64,000 bases of DNA from Coleophoma eucalyptorum (lineage: Eukaryota; Ascomycota; Leotiomycetes; Helotiales; Dermateaceae). Under the pieces are notes generated by a model. It made no database searches. It worked only from the letters and a program-made list of their open reading frames with translations, and was not told the DNA's origin. Made by a program: the position numbers and the translations under genes. The stretch is taken from assembly GCA_026120035.1 (NCBI GenBank), contig JALRME010000040.1, forward strand, positions 1 through 64,000, written 5' to 3'. Below are positions 34,513 through 45,552 of the stretch, piece after piece; the first letter of the stretch is position 1; each line of letters starts with the position of its first letter.

Positions 34513-36455
34513 ATGGAATTTTCGGTCTTGATCCCGAGCGCGAAAGCGATCGGAATTTTCTTAGCATTAGTAAATTCTCGCTCTTAACGTATGAATAAAG
34601 CCTAAACTAACAATTTCTGCAGAGTCTCTTATATCCAGCCTGGATAATCATTTACAATGCCTATTTCCATCCCCTGGCCAAGTTTCCAGGCCCGAAAATC
34701 GCTGCAGTTTCGTACATATGGTACGCTCGACACTGGTAAGTTCCAACACCTTCTAAAGATTGGTAACCTATTCATAAATAATTGCACAGGATTGGAGGAG
34801 CATGGCCACACGAGCTTTCTAAGCTCCACGAAAAATACGGTACTTCATTCCTTGTCTCATCATTCTGTTAACTTAGCTAAAATGCCATCCAGGCCATGTT
34901 GTACGCATCGCGCCTGACGAATTGGCCTTCAGCTCGGCACAATCATGGCGCGATATCTACGGCCACTCAGTCAAAGGCAAAAAGTATTTCAGAAAGACAG
35001 ACTGGTACACAGGAGTTGGCGATATGCCGAACTCGATCTCGACGGAGCCCGACCCAGCCAAGCACAGCGTTATGCGGAGAACGTTGGCGAATGCATTCAG
35101 TAATAGTGTATTAAAGGGACAGGCCATTGTAATCAATAAGTACCTAGATTTGTTTGTGAATCAGATTAGGCATCATAACGGGCAAGAAGGAATTAGAGTT
35201 GAAGAATGGTTTAATTGGTAAGTGAAGAAGTGTTTACCATGTAGAAGAGCAGCGCTAATGTAACAATAGGCTTACTTTTGATATTGTGAGTATATTTGCA
35301 TCTGGTCAGGTCGGACACTGAGAAGCAAAAGCCTAACAATCTCTAATAGATCGGTGACCTTACATTCAGCCAAGACTTCAGCGCCGTTGAAAAGGGTGAG
35401 CGTCGCTTAATTACCTAAACCTTCATTCCACTCACTGACCATTCCTAGCCCAACCTCATTTCTGGATCACACTCATCGTCAACGGAAACTTCATCCGATC
35501 CTTGTTCCCCTTGTTCCAAAAAATGCCTATAATCAAGCTCTTTATCCGCTGGATTGTCCCCAATATCGAAGAAATCAGACAACAACGTAAAGACCATGTC
35601 GCTTACACAAAGGAGAAAGCCTTAGCACGTGCAGAGCGAGAAGTCGAGCAGAAAGATTTTTTCAGTTTCATGCTAGAGAAGGAAGGTGGCGATAAAAGCG
35701 ACATGTTCTTGACTGCTCAGGCACATACTTTGATCATTGCGGGGTCGGAGACGACGGCTGTGACGTTGACGGCGATGCTCGCATTCCTGTTACGATACCC
35801 AGATAAACTCGCGATCTTGATAGAGGAAGTCCGCACCGCGTTCTCAGATCCCTCTCAAATTGACGCCGATGGAACGTATCCGCTGAAATACCTATTTGCA
35901 GTTATCGAAGAGACACTTCGTATCTTACCACCAGTACCGTTCGGATTGCCGAGAACGTGCCCGGGAAGTGTGATTGATGGCCATGTTGTTCCAGCAGGGA
36001 CGATTGTGAGCGTGAGTCCATACACTGCAAGCCATGATGAGGAATACTGGCATGATCCGGAAGGTTGGCATCCTGAACGGTGGTTGGAGCCTAGCCATCC
36101 GCTTTATAACCCGGCCTTTGATAATGATAACAAGGAGGCGAGCAGGCCTTTTAGTACGGGACCGAGAGTGTAAGTTAGCCGAAAAAATATTGCTGGACGT
36201 AGCTAACAAATTATGACTGTAGCTGTCTTGGTGTGAACCTTGCATATATTGAACTACGAATGACACTTGCTCGTGAGTATCAGCGCTTACTGCTTACTGT
36301 AGAGGCGACGAGGTAGCTAACTGATTAAAGGTCTTTTGTGGGAATTTGATATTGAGCTACTAAGCAAAACGGTCGATTGGAACACAGAGCTCAAATTCTA
36401 TCAGTTTTGGAAGAAGGTAGAGACGAGAGTAAATTTCATTCCTGTCAAGCGTTGA
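34513..36455 (+). CDS. Cytochrome P450 (P450-C), isotrichodermin-hydroxylase-like type
   Basis: Nine exons, 34513..34569, 34623..34735, 34790..34839, 34893..35217, 35270..35285, 35350..35395, 35449..36169, 36223..36272 and 36331..36455, in phase, 500 residues. Exon 5 is only 16 bp. Features: N-terminal anchor, FPGPKIAAVS proline hinge, I-helix AGSETTAV, K-helix EETLR, HPERW, and the heme loop FSTGPRVCLG with Cys at about 444. It belongs to the group of fungal P450s containing trichothecene and other sesquiterpenoid or polyketide hydroxylases, distinct from P450-A and P450-B. It diverges from P450-B across 380 bp holding two CGG-N3-CCG sites, so it is likely co-regulated with the cluster. The terminal exon (WEFDIELLSKTVDWN to FIPVKR) ends as expected. 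Confidence 0.87.
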
Positions 36456-38299
36456 TAAGAAAAGTGATACATCTTCAGCCATATAAAACTTCTTTCAAGG
36501 TAACATCGTTAAAAGGGGCATTGTCTGTGTTCTACTTAGAAGCGCAAGCTAAAAATATTTTACAAACCTACTACTAGAATTATCTAGTTAACGCTGTCAT
36601 TATGCTGTGACTACGGATTCTTGAGTCATATATGTAGTCCCCGGCCTCCGCCCTTCATCTGGCAACAAACCTTTCACTTTTTCGACAATAAACTTTGTTA
36701 AACCTAAGTTCAAAATAAATTTTTAATGCCTAAGATGGGAAGAAAATTACTAGTGGTAATTACTATGGTGGTATCATCCGAAATAATGCTGCATATTGTC
36801 ATTTTATATTCACTATCGATATTTTCATTACTAGTTTATTGAATTGCTGCAGTCTTCACCTGTCAGCATGGCATCTGCATGGCCCAGGCAATACAATATG
36901 ATGATTCTTGTAATTCTATTACGCAACTGAGGATGAAGCCGAAAACAATGAGGTCTGAACTAAGGCACAGTGACATCATAGCAATAGTATTCCAATGTTA
37001 TATACCGAGGATCTTGCGTCGTAAAATGACCAATTGAGAAGTAGGCCAAGGCAACCAATATGCATCAAACTCATATAGAGCTTATGAAGAAGGTCAGGAA
37101 GCTACTGTAGATATTGCCATTAGATATTTGAGTCAGATGAACGGCGAAGAAGAGAATACTTGACCGGGTACTTGTTGAGAATCGGAGGTGATTAGAACTG
37201 TTAGCGCTTACTCAACCTCATGATACAGAAGGGGTTGATATAACAAATTCCCCACAAATAGGGTACGAAGCAGAACAAAGTTCAGCTTGATTAGGCAAAT
37301 TGGATGTCTCATTGCCAAAAAAGGAGGACTCTCCCCCCCCCCCCCACCCGGCAAAAACCAATAGAACCCACTTAGAATGACATTGAAGTATCATCCTCAT
37401 ACCGAAAGCCACAGCGTAAGTCATCCTTTAATGGATATACTAGAGCAGGGTATTTATGCATATCTGTCTATCATCTAGGGTATAGTATTTTACGGGGCTG
37501 GAGGTGGGAATGATATTCTCAGATCTCGGATGTGGGCCACATGCCGTCGAAATTGAGTGGATGGGTGGAGCCTATCGGTACATGCATGGCGGCTGCAGAT
37601 TACTTATTATCAGACAGGTATTCTCCATTCTCGTGGGGTCTATGATCAATGAATGGTAGATGTTGGTAGAGCTAAGTGATATACTTGCGATTGTTGATTC
37701 CTCTCACTTCTTCCTAATTTGGCACCGGTACAACTTGTGGGAACACAAATTTGGAACGGAAACACAATTCTAATTACGATTGTATTAAATCTCCAATCCC
37801 TTTGCGTTTTCGGTACTTTCCTATCTCCAAGCTCTACTCGTGAGGTTTCTCGAGCCTCAACTAGTGCCTCAGGCAACGACACATCCTTATTCAACTACGA
37901 CTCAGTAGACTTTTCTATTTCTAAAAAATTCTACTGTCACACTGCTGTAACTGCAATGAAGATTTTACCCCACCAGTTCTTCTCTGATACCACCAACAAC
38001 GTCAGTTTTTGGTGCCAAGTATCTCTGTTAGTTTCGATGAATGACCGGTGTTCTCGGAATGTCGAAGCAACGATGGTCGCGTGACTATTCCCTTTATGAA
38101 GTCATTGACCACATACACAACATGAAAATGGCTTATATTTATGGATTGCATGAGGAAGAAATAAAATGTTGGGGATGAATTTTGGGCAAACAAGTAGGCA
38201 GTATTACACAATTCGGTGCAAATATCCACAGTTGGCATATCAATGCGTAGTATAATTTGGATAAATAATACATTGGCTGGAAGTGCTCTTACTCGCGCC
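36456..38299. other. Convergent intergenic region, 1.8 kb
   Basis: Lies between the 3' ends of P450-C and the cluster regulator. No supportable gene: a 121-codon frame at 37719-38084 has no domain features and no partner exons. A run of 13 C bases lies at 37333-37345. Possibly the site of a lost gene, but nothing recognisable remains. Confidence 0.5.
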
Positions 38300-39810
38300 T
38301 TACGCTTTCACTAGCTCTATCAAATTTTTCAACTGGACTTCAATGCCTAAGAATGTCTCTTCTAGTAGTCCTGAAGGAGCAGATATATCACCAGGCTGGT
38401 TCAGCATGCTATTTCGCACTTTCTGGCAGACCTCCAACGCCGTGGCTAGTTCCCTACCCATGATCTCTGCAAATAGCCGCCGCTGGTCTTTAATATCAAT
38501 CTTGAAAGAACCAAAGTCGAGCTGAGGAAGTCGAGCATGTATGCTATCTCTAGTGTTACCGGATCTCGCGGAATTCACCGGGTCATACCGGCCCTGCGCA
38601 AGGAACAAGCTGCCCGCTTGCATGTATAGATCCGTGATGTATTGCAAGGCGATAATATAAATCATCAATCCGACTGGATTCCCCTCTAAATTCTCGTTTC
38701 CGGGCCCACTTTTGCTCTGGAAGTAATCGGAAAATTGAGTACATGCATCGCTGGTACGCATCTCTTGATTCAAAATGGCGCTAAGCTCAAGCAGAGCGTT
38801 CTTATTCGTCGCGAGCAAGACATCGACAGTAACGCTTGTAGCTTCACGGGTGAGCCGTTGTAATTTTGTGACGACTATTAGGCATTTGGAGGCTGCTAAA
38901 TGTCTGTCCGAAGGGAGGCGACGCTGTGTCGGATGATTGAATGTACCGCCATTGTAGACACTGCCGTGAATACTTTGAGGACGGCTATTTTGGTAGTCAT
39001 CTATTGGATTTTCAATGCGGCTTATACTGCCGCGCCGAAATGCATCCCCTGAGAGCGTATGATGGTGCATTCGGTGTTCTGGCATAGACCGAGCATGCAT
39101 GTATTCGGAAGTTAAAGGTGGCGATTGTTGGTATGGGGGTGTCACTGTTCGCGATCTTGGATCGTATCTATCATCAAAGTCGCTCGTCGATCGTCCTCCA
39201 AATCCAGAATTATTGGATGCGGAGCCACTAAACATAATTACATCGTCCGACAAGTAATCAGGTGCGAGGCCCCAAAACATGTCAGCTTCGCCTTGGTGTA
39301 TCGACACTGTGTCATTCAAAATATGGGGATTTTCGCTATCGGGCGGATTCGACTGCTGGTCTTGATTGTGGTTCGTACGACTGTCTATTTCTGCTGCTTG
39401 TGTAGATTTGATGCCGGATTCTTGCTGAGTTGTATAAGTGTCATCTTGAGGGTTTGTCTTTGGATTCCCGGCTTGTTGCTCAACTTCTGTCCTGGATTAC
39501 TGGTTAGTTTAGCCCAAATAAGATCTGGTAGCGTGTCATACTGCGCTGGTGATACTGGCCATGCCTCTCTGTTGACCTCTCTCCGTGCTTGTCGTTTCCG
39601 TTGGTTTTGCACTTTCCCGACCATGGATATACTATAGTTGCAAGCTTGTCGAGCGTTCACACATCTATTACATCCCGTCCGTTCACCGCTACACTTTACC
39701 TTAGCAGCATGACACTCATTACACGCGCTACGAAGCTTGGGAGCTCTTATGATTGAGTTAGCAAATATCAACTGCTCCTATTACAAGCCGATAAATACAT
39801 ACTCTGGCAT
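38300..39810 (-). CDS. BOA13: Zn2Cys6 transcription factor, likely cluster regulator
   Basis: Three exons, complement(38300..39491, 39542..39745, 39803..39810), 467 residues. Exon 1 is only 8 bp (MPE split); exon 2 carries the zinc cluster CNECHAAKVKC..CNRC..C starting at residue 11; exon 3 is joined after an intron with a good CTAAC branch site. A Gln/Pro/Asn-rich linker is followed by a helical C-terminal region (CLIVVTKLQRLTREATSVTV, ITDLYMQAGSLFLAQG, ALEVCQKVRNSML), the pattern of AflR-like regulators of polyketide clusters. It sits centrally in the cluster, and CGG-N3-CCG inverted repeats, the kind of site such dimeric proteins bind, occur in most cluster promoters but not obviously in its own. 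The symbol rests on position and family by analogy with the botcinic acid locus and is tentative. Confidence 0.8.
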
Positions 39811-41458
39811 TCTGAAAACAAGGTTTTTCGTCTTTCTGCGGTAAGTTCTTGAGTTGCTTGGTGTTCGGAGGATAATCACTTGGTCGTCCTTGGGTGAGAC
39901 GACGCCCCAGGAACGTGACATGGAGGGGTCAAGATGATAGGCGGGGGCTCTTTCCCCTTATCCTGTAGTTCGCATCAATGGACCTTGCATCAGCCGAATT
40001 ACTTCCCATCTCATAGGCGATGTACGTTACCCAACGAGGTAGTACCGATTAATGTGATTGTTACCAATGTCTTAGCAATATAATCGACCCTGGCTATTCC
40101 CAGTTTATATACATTTATACCTTGCTCTTACCGAAGGACTTAGTCGCTACCATAATATAAGGTAAAATCAGTTTGGCCATATACATAGCGAGCTATTATG
40201 CATAGCTAGAGGTACAAATACCCATTTTTAGGCTATGTAATCCAGCTTCTAAGCCTCTATTCTGCGAATGATTCCACCAAGGTATTATGTGTCTATGACA
40301 ATATAAACGCCTCCGCTGGAGAACAACTAACCGAACGGGTATATTATAGACAGCTTGTAGCTGTGAATTTGCCGCGCTCTCGCTTCACTTCGTCGCTCCA
40401 CCCCAAGTCTAACATAGATAGGATGAACGAACCCCTGTCCGGTCTCTCCGCCTACGATGATTACTGCTATGAAAAGGCTATTGGCTAAACCTTCTGAAAG
40501 ACTAGGCAGGGTTTTGTTATATCTCCTTAGTGTGCTTGGATCGGGGAGCCTCTTGGAATTGCCTTAAACGAGTAATGTGTTCGTCATGTTAGCCGCTGTC
40601 TACACCCGGGAGGGGACAACGGTGAAATGTTCGGGTGCAAAACAGACCAAGCAATGGCCATGGGACAAACAAAAGCGAGTAAATTTCGGTATTGCCATAG
40701 AAAATAGAGTTTATAGGTTGGGCGGTGCAGTAGAAATAGAGTTTAGAGAGTGGGTCCCTATCCCCTTCGGCGGAATCTCTCGTCTCGTTCCTCCGAACCA
40801 TGTTGATGAATGAACGAGTTTCATGGGAGGACATCGGCTGTTGATGCCGGTGCCAACACCATGCGGAGCGGTGGAGAACCGTTATGGGCCAATAGGGAAT
40901 TTCATGGGGTCGGTACTGAGAAAGTATATAACCGAAGCGGCCCATAAGTCACTAGTTAATGGAACAGATATACTGTAACTCAAACCCGAATTATTAAAGA
41001 GAGTATTTGCACCTTGCAAAGGATCGGCCCGAAACTCTGCCACACGCTAGTAGGGTGTCCTGGCACCTGGGTTGCCTCCTTCTGGACTTAGAGAATGAAG
41101 CTTTGCGAATGCCAAGCTGAAATGTCGGATATCTATCATAAGGTGGATATCCGCGTCCACTCATGAACTCTAAATAATTATGACCGTCCATTTTACCACG
41201 TTTCTCCTCCGGTGTGGTCCGAGCAAAAGCACCCATATTGAGGTGGCAGCTGGTGGCTCAAGAACGTGGTGGGACCCTATTCAGAGCTCCTGGAACATCG
41301 GTTCACCAGGGCGATATAGTAGCTTATAGTAAATAGGGTTAAATGTGAACGAACGAAGGGTTGTTGATGGATCTCTGATTAAGTGATCATGAATCCTGAA
41401 AGATATATGTGCCCATGCACTAATGGTACGTGTTTGTGGTACATAATCAGAATCGCTA
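39811..41458. other. Intergenic region, 1.65 kb
   Basis: Upstream of the cluster regulator and downstream of the lipocalin-like gene. Short frames on both strands (for example 40577-40813) lack domains and start context. An N5-spaced CGG..CCG is present near 40441. No gene called. Confidence 0.5.
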
Positions 41459-42153
41459 TCAAAACCTAGTCAAGGAATCGACATTCTGGAGAACCTCGTA
41501 ACCGCAGTCTACCAGTCCAGGGCTTGCGCAATCATGCACCAAGGGTTTTATATTGTCGACCATGCCCTTCAACTCCACATCAGACAGCGCACGTAACGAT
41601 TTCTGAATTGATTCCACTGTCTCCTTATCTGGTCCCGCCGAGTTTCGACTCATGATGGAAACTTGTGCTGGAAGGCCGGCTTTTGCCCCTGGAAGCGGGG
41701 TCGAGTACATCACTACCCAGTCTGTATGTGAGGCATCAGTACCCCAGGCCAAAAATGCGACATAGTCCGATATGTGACTTAAGTGTCCTGTGCATTGAAC
41801 TGTCCACGATTATTGGCGCCTGTGACAAGCATGTTTTTCCTTGTCCACTTACCTAGCCAAGCATCGTCCAGGCCAGGGATTGGGCTATCAATCCCAAAAG
41901 CGGTGTACACTCTCCCAGGTTGGGATTTTGGGACAAGAGTAACGAGCTCCTGGTTGGCGCAGGGCCACGTGCCATTTAAGACTGGTGCGTATTGTATTGT
42001 GAGGTTGGTGGTTTTGTCGTGATAATATTCTTGCGACGTGTGTGTCATGTTCCAAGCGCCATATAACCAGTCTTTTGGAGTGGGCTCCCAGGAGCCATCC
42101 TGTTTGCTCTCCACAAATGAGGGGGGAACACGAGCCTTGATAACTGGTGCCAT
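41459..42153 (-). CDS. Lipocalin-like small protein, possible cyclase or isomerase
   Basis: Two exons, complement(41459..41799, 41853..42153), joined in phase across a 53-bp GTAAGT..CAG intron, 213 residues. The intron is nearly open in frame, so the gene is easily misread as two pieces. After a short polar N-terminus comes WLYGAWNMTHTSQEYYHD, resembling the G-x-W start of lipocalin/calycin beta-barrels, then alternating beta-strand-like segments (VYTAFGIDSP, YVAFLAWGTDASHTDWVVMY) and a C-terminal helix and Cys-containing tail. No signal peptide or membrane span. Lipocalin-fold proteins in fungal clusters include pericyclases such as Fsa2/CghA types, but those are longer, so a catalytic role is only a suggestion. 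It sits in tandem with the acyltransferase (199 bp apart) and has a CGG-N3-CCG site upstream. It would match one of the unassigned BOA genes (BOA12-like). Confidence 0.65.
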
Positions 42154-42272
42154 TCTGAAATATGCTTTGCGCTTTGCTCCTTGCTGCGACCTTTTTGTCG
42201 GAAGATACGGCCGTTAATAAATAGGTATTTGATTTGCTGAGGATGGCTGATCGCTCGGAATTCTAAAACCTT

Positions 42273-42281
42273 CGGCCACCG
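42273..42281. promoter_or_regulatory. CGG-N3-CCG site upstream of the lipocalin-like gene
   Basis: CGGCCACCG lies 120 bp upstream of the start codon at 42153, in the 198-bp gap after the acyltransferase stop codon. Confidence 0.42.
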
Positions 42282-42351
42282 CTACTCCTCGCAGAACTCG
42301 CAGTCTCCTTGCTAAAACTCGAGAGCTTTCGATGCATGCGCTTTTTCGATT

Positions 42352-43758
42352 TTAATTACTGAGAAACTTTACCCATTTGCACCACTCGGGATCTACTTTG
42401 AGTCTCTCCACTGCTTGCTTTTCAATCCAGACCAAGATTTCAATGTCTCCATTTCTGTGCGCATACAAGGGTATGGCGCGTGGAATACAGTCTGTAAACG
42501 GTCTCAAAGGCCTACACGTCCCAGCGAATCCCAATCCACCTCCCCAATCCAGATTAGCAAAGTCCATATCCTTCAGGTTACTGATCACGAGAGTTGGGTC
42601 AAGCGTTCTTGCGTATTGCATGCGTTCTTCAGTCACATCGTCCATAGAGTTCAGGAAGCCGATAACATCCCGAATATGCTTGTTGTTGAACTCTACCATT
42701 CCATTTTGGATACTGGCTGCGATCGCACCCATGGACTTCGGGTGAAGGGGCAGCGTGATTGGAAACCCAAGTGCAGAATTTCCCATAAACATCGACGGAA
42801 GCGGCGGGTCGAGCCGCAATCTCCCATCAATGGAAACTGAAAGGTTGCCACTTGGAGGTGTAGATGCTGCAACTGGGCTGCAGAAACGAGCATGGTTCAC
42901 TCGTGTCCAGAGGAAAGCGGCAAGGGCGTCGTTGCTGGTGGTCCATGCACCAGATTCATCGGTGGCCGAAACGGCGTCTCTAAGACTAGCCAGATTAGAC
43001 TTCGAGATGGTGAACATACTCCTCTGCATTTCGGCGACTGAAGTGGGCTTTGCATCTATGAGAGTTCCTTCCACGTTATTGGCATTGGCAGCTTGAAGCT
43101 TGAACTCTCTCACATCACTCCTTTTGATGTTAACATTGCCCTGCATAATTGGCGTTCGATCCAACATATCTGGTGTCACTGATATGCCTCTATCTTGTGA
43201 ATCTGGATCCCAGTTTGCCTTAGATTTGCTAGCCCAAATTTTGACAAAATTGAACCAGGCAAGAGCATCACAAGCAGTGTGAAGGGCTGTAGTGAATAAT
43301 ATGAGCCCCCCATCAATGAAGTTCGCCTGCACTCCAATTACCGGCGGCTCTTGCATTTGCATATACTCGGTGACTGGCGACAGTTTATCCAGTTCCATTA
43401 GCTCAACTGGGAAGTTCTCCTTTGAAAGGCTTTTGAAAGAATGCTTCCACGGTTTGCTGGAGCCACTGGTCATGTCGTTGAAGACGAGTGGTGCATGTTT
43501 CTCGTCGTCGCGTAGTGATCTGATCTCGTATTTTCCGGTCTTCCCTTCAACTGGAGCTATGCGTCCTCCGAGAAAAGGGACCTCCTTGAACGTGTCCTCC
43601 AGTGCTTGGTTTAGGTGTGCGTACATCTCATGAGGAATCGCGCGGCGAGATGTCCTGAAGAATAGGAGAGATCCAATAACATAGGTTCGTGGCATAATAT
43701 GGTCAATCGGTGTTAAAGAAGCAAGGGTCTGACTGGGCTGAGAATTTTGTGAAGCCAT
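42352..43758 (-). CDS. BOA11: HxxxD-type O-acyltransferase (trichothecene acetyltransferase-like)
   Basis: Single exon, 468 residues, normal length for the BAHD-like transferase family (PF02458). Catalytic motif HTACDAL gives His160 and Asp164. The second family motif DFGWG appears as DWGGG (about 409), a relaxed but recognisable version. Other family features are PFLGGRI and the structural segment RLDPPLPSMFMGNSALGF. These soluble enzymes transfer an acyl group from CoA, or sometimes from a carrier protein, to an alcohol. In this cluster it is the best candidate to attach the acyl chain made by the second PKS, or an acetyl group, to a hydroxyl of the core. It is divergent from the thioesterase, with two CGG-N3-CCG sites between them. 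The symbol is by analogy to the botcinic acid locus. Confidence 0.85.
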   Translation of the reverse strand: MASQNSQPSQTLASLTPIDHIMPRTYVIGSLLFFRTSRRAIPHEMYAHLNQALEDTFKEVPFLGGRIAPVEGKTGKYEIRSLRDDEKHAPLVFNDMTSGSSKPWKHSFKSLSKENFPVELMELDKLSPVTEYMQMQEPPVIGVQANFIDGGLILFTTALHTACDALAWFNFVKIWASKSKANWDPDSQDRGISVTPDMLDRTPIMQGNVNIKRSDVREFKLQAANANNVEGTLIDAKPTSVAEMQRSMFTISKSNLASLRDAVSATDESGAWTTSNDALAAFLWTRVNHARFCSPVAASTPPSGNLSVSIDGRLRLDPPLPSMFMGNSALGFPITLPLHPKSMGAIAASIQNGMVEFNNKHIRDVIGFLNSMDDVTEERMQYARTLDPTLVISNLKDMDFANLDWGGGLGFAGTCRPLRPFTDCIPRAIPLYAHRNGDIEILVWIEKQAVERLKVDPEWCKWVKFLSN

Positions 43759-43982
43759 GCTGGGAAGGGAACTCCGAATTGGTGTTATGACTGTTACTTT
43801 TGAGGTGACCCGATCTGTCTTGGCGTGGGAGGGAAGTACAAACAGGCGGGGAGAGCGAAATATATTTGCCAGAACTATCAGCCTTTTCGCTGTTCCCCCA
43901 GCTAAAAGAGATCCTCTTTTTTCGTTCCCTTTTCTGACCTACTGCCATTGAACTGTGGAATAAGCCAGGTATTCGCTTCCCC

Positions 43983-44014
43983 CGGAATCCGCTGTACTAG
44001 TGTCCCGGAGCCCG
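43983..44014. promoter_or_regulatory. Two CGG-N3-CCG sites in the acyltransferase/thioesterase promoter
   Basis: CGGAATCCG (43983-43991) and CGGAGCCCG (44006-44014) lie about 100-125 bp before the thioesterase start and about 225-255 bp from the acyltransferase start. The first is the exact reverse complement of the sites at 34384 and 55444. Confidence 0.55.
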
Positions 44015-44109
44015 AACGTAACAGAGAGGCTCTTGAGAGGTTTGTTTAAAATGAATTACTTTTTAAACACAAGTGGTTTAAAATTATCTTATTACATATT
44101 CAATTCACA

Positions 44110-45085
44110 ATGGAAGAAAATCCAGTCCAAATTCAGAAGGCTTCTAGACGATTCAAGTCTGCTTTGCCACTTTTCCTCTTCCATGACGGCGGCGGGACTA
44201 TCCTCCCATATTGTTTACTCGGTGATCTGCAGCGTTCGGTCTGGGGCATCTCAAATCCACATCTCCATGATGGGGGAAAGTTTGAAGGAGGAATCGAGGG
44301 GATGGCCATTTCGTACGCCGGAGCCATCAGAAAGACAATGTCCAGGGGAAAAGTGATACTTGGCGGTATGGGACCCTCATCGTATTTTGTTCCTATGTAT
44401 GGTGGTTCTTCCGTTCATATCCTAATTGTCTCTTAGGCTGGTCTGCTGGGGGTTCGATTGCCTTACAAGTTGCTAGATGCTTGGAACATGTTCCCGAGCT
44501 TGAGGTTGTTGGAATTGTCATGATAGATACCCCATATCCGGGGTATCCTGATTGGCGACCCGAAGATAGTCCTGCAGTCAAATTCCATATCCCACATCAG
44601 CCAGGCCACACGGAACAGTCAAGGAGAGCACAGCAGAAAGCTACCGATAACGTAATTCAAGCCCTTGCAGAATGGAAGTTGCCATCCTGGCATGATACAA
44701 AGTAATTTGATTTCCTCTAATTCCAGATTTATACTGACAAGTTCTAGAAGCCGGAGATCGCCGCCAACAATTTTCATCCGCGCTCTTGAGAATGTACCCA
44801 GTGATAATATAATGGAGGTGGATTGGTTTCGAGATGAGCCTGTTTTAGGGTGGAGGAGATATGGGGATAACTTCATTATCAAGGAACTGACTGCCGAAGG
44901 TGATCACTTCAGTATTTTCACTGCTAAAAATGTAAGTCTGCTCTATTTTAAGCCTCTAATTGTTGGAACTAATAATTATATAGCTCCCAAGTCTTGAAGA
45001 CAAGATTTTTGAATCTTGCAAGTTGTTGGAAAATGCGGCCAAAGTCCCCAGGATATCATCATCGAGTTCTGAAGATAGCTTCTAA
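44110..45085 (+). CDS. BOA10: Polyketide-releasing thioesterase (alpha/beta hydrolase)
   Basis: Four exons, 44110..44365, 44437..44701, 44748..44931 and 44984..45085, in phase, 268 residues. It resembles stand-alone thioesterases of PKS/NRPS clusters: N-terminal strand PLFLFHDGGGTILPYCLLG, nucleophile elbow GWSAGG (Ser88) created exactly at the first splice junction, VVGIVMIDTPYP, and a catalytic-His segment GDHFSIF (His227). Such enzymes hydrolyse or transfer chains from the ACP of HR-PKSs that lack a terminal releasing domain; both PKSs here end in an ACP. It lies immediately upstream of the second PKS on the same strand, suggesting it may serve that enzyme, but it could act on either. The symbol is by analogy to the botcinic acid locus. 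Confidence 0.86.
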
Positions 45086-45222
45086 TCAATAAATATGACA
45101 TGAATTAAGCCTTAGGAAGTACGGATTCTCCCTTGAATTCAATATTTTGAAGAGAGGTTCCAGTTTCCCCATAGCCCTTGACCTAGGGGCCCTGAGATTG
45201 ATATAGCAGGGCGGCCTCTGCG

Positions 45223-45239
45223 GTACCGGGTCCCGGTAC
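45223..45239. promoter_or_regulatory. 17-bp perfect palindrome containing CGG-N3-CCG upstream of second PKS
   Basis: GTACCGGG-T-CCCGGTAC is a perfect inverted repeat around a central T; its core CGGGTCCCG (45227-45235) is the same CGG-N3-CCG form seen in other cluster promoters. It is about 315 bp upstream of the PKS start codon. Confidence 0.55.
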
Positions 45240-45552
45240 GGACAACCAGACTTCAGGGGCGGGGACCGAGCAGGATACAAAGAAACAGACTGCAACAACG
45301 GAGACCGGTTTATCTTCATTCTTGTAATATGAAAATTGGAGAGTAGTTAATTTCAATTGTCTAAGTTCCAATTGTCACAATATCCTGTTCATGCATGAAC
45401 CGCTCTTAACCCTGCTGACCTTCATTCAGATATTTTTTGAACTTGAAAACTATTACTCAACACTTGTTTCCATCTATGCAACGTTGAATTTCTTCCTTTC
45501 TCCATATTCCCCAGATCCCCACCTCTATCTGTTGGATACCTACTCATTCAAT

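Noticed and set aside
37333..37345. Run of 13 C bases
   Set aside because: Simple homopolymer in a non-coding gap; could be slippage or a sequencing artefact.
37719..38084. 121-codon plus-strand frame
   Set aside because: No domain, odd composition, no splice partners; lies in a convergent 3' gap.
15707..40561. 16-bp match (GAGCCTCTTGGAATTG) at 15707 and 40546
   Set aside because: One such match in 64 kb is close to chance expectation and the flanks differ, so not called a repeat.
40577..40945. Overlapping frames on both strands
   Set aside because: No domain features or start context; neither is supported as a gene.
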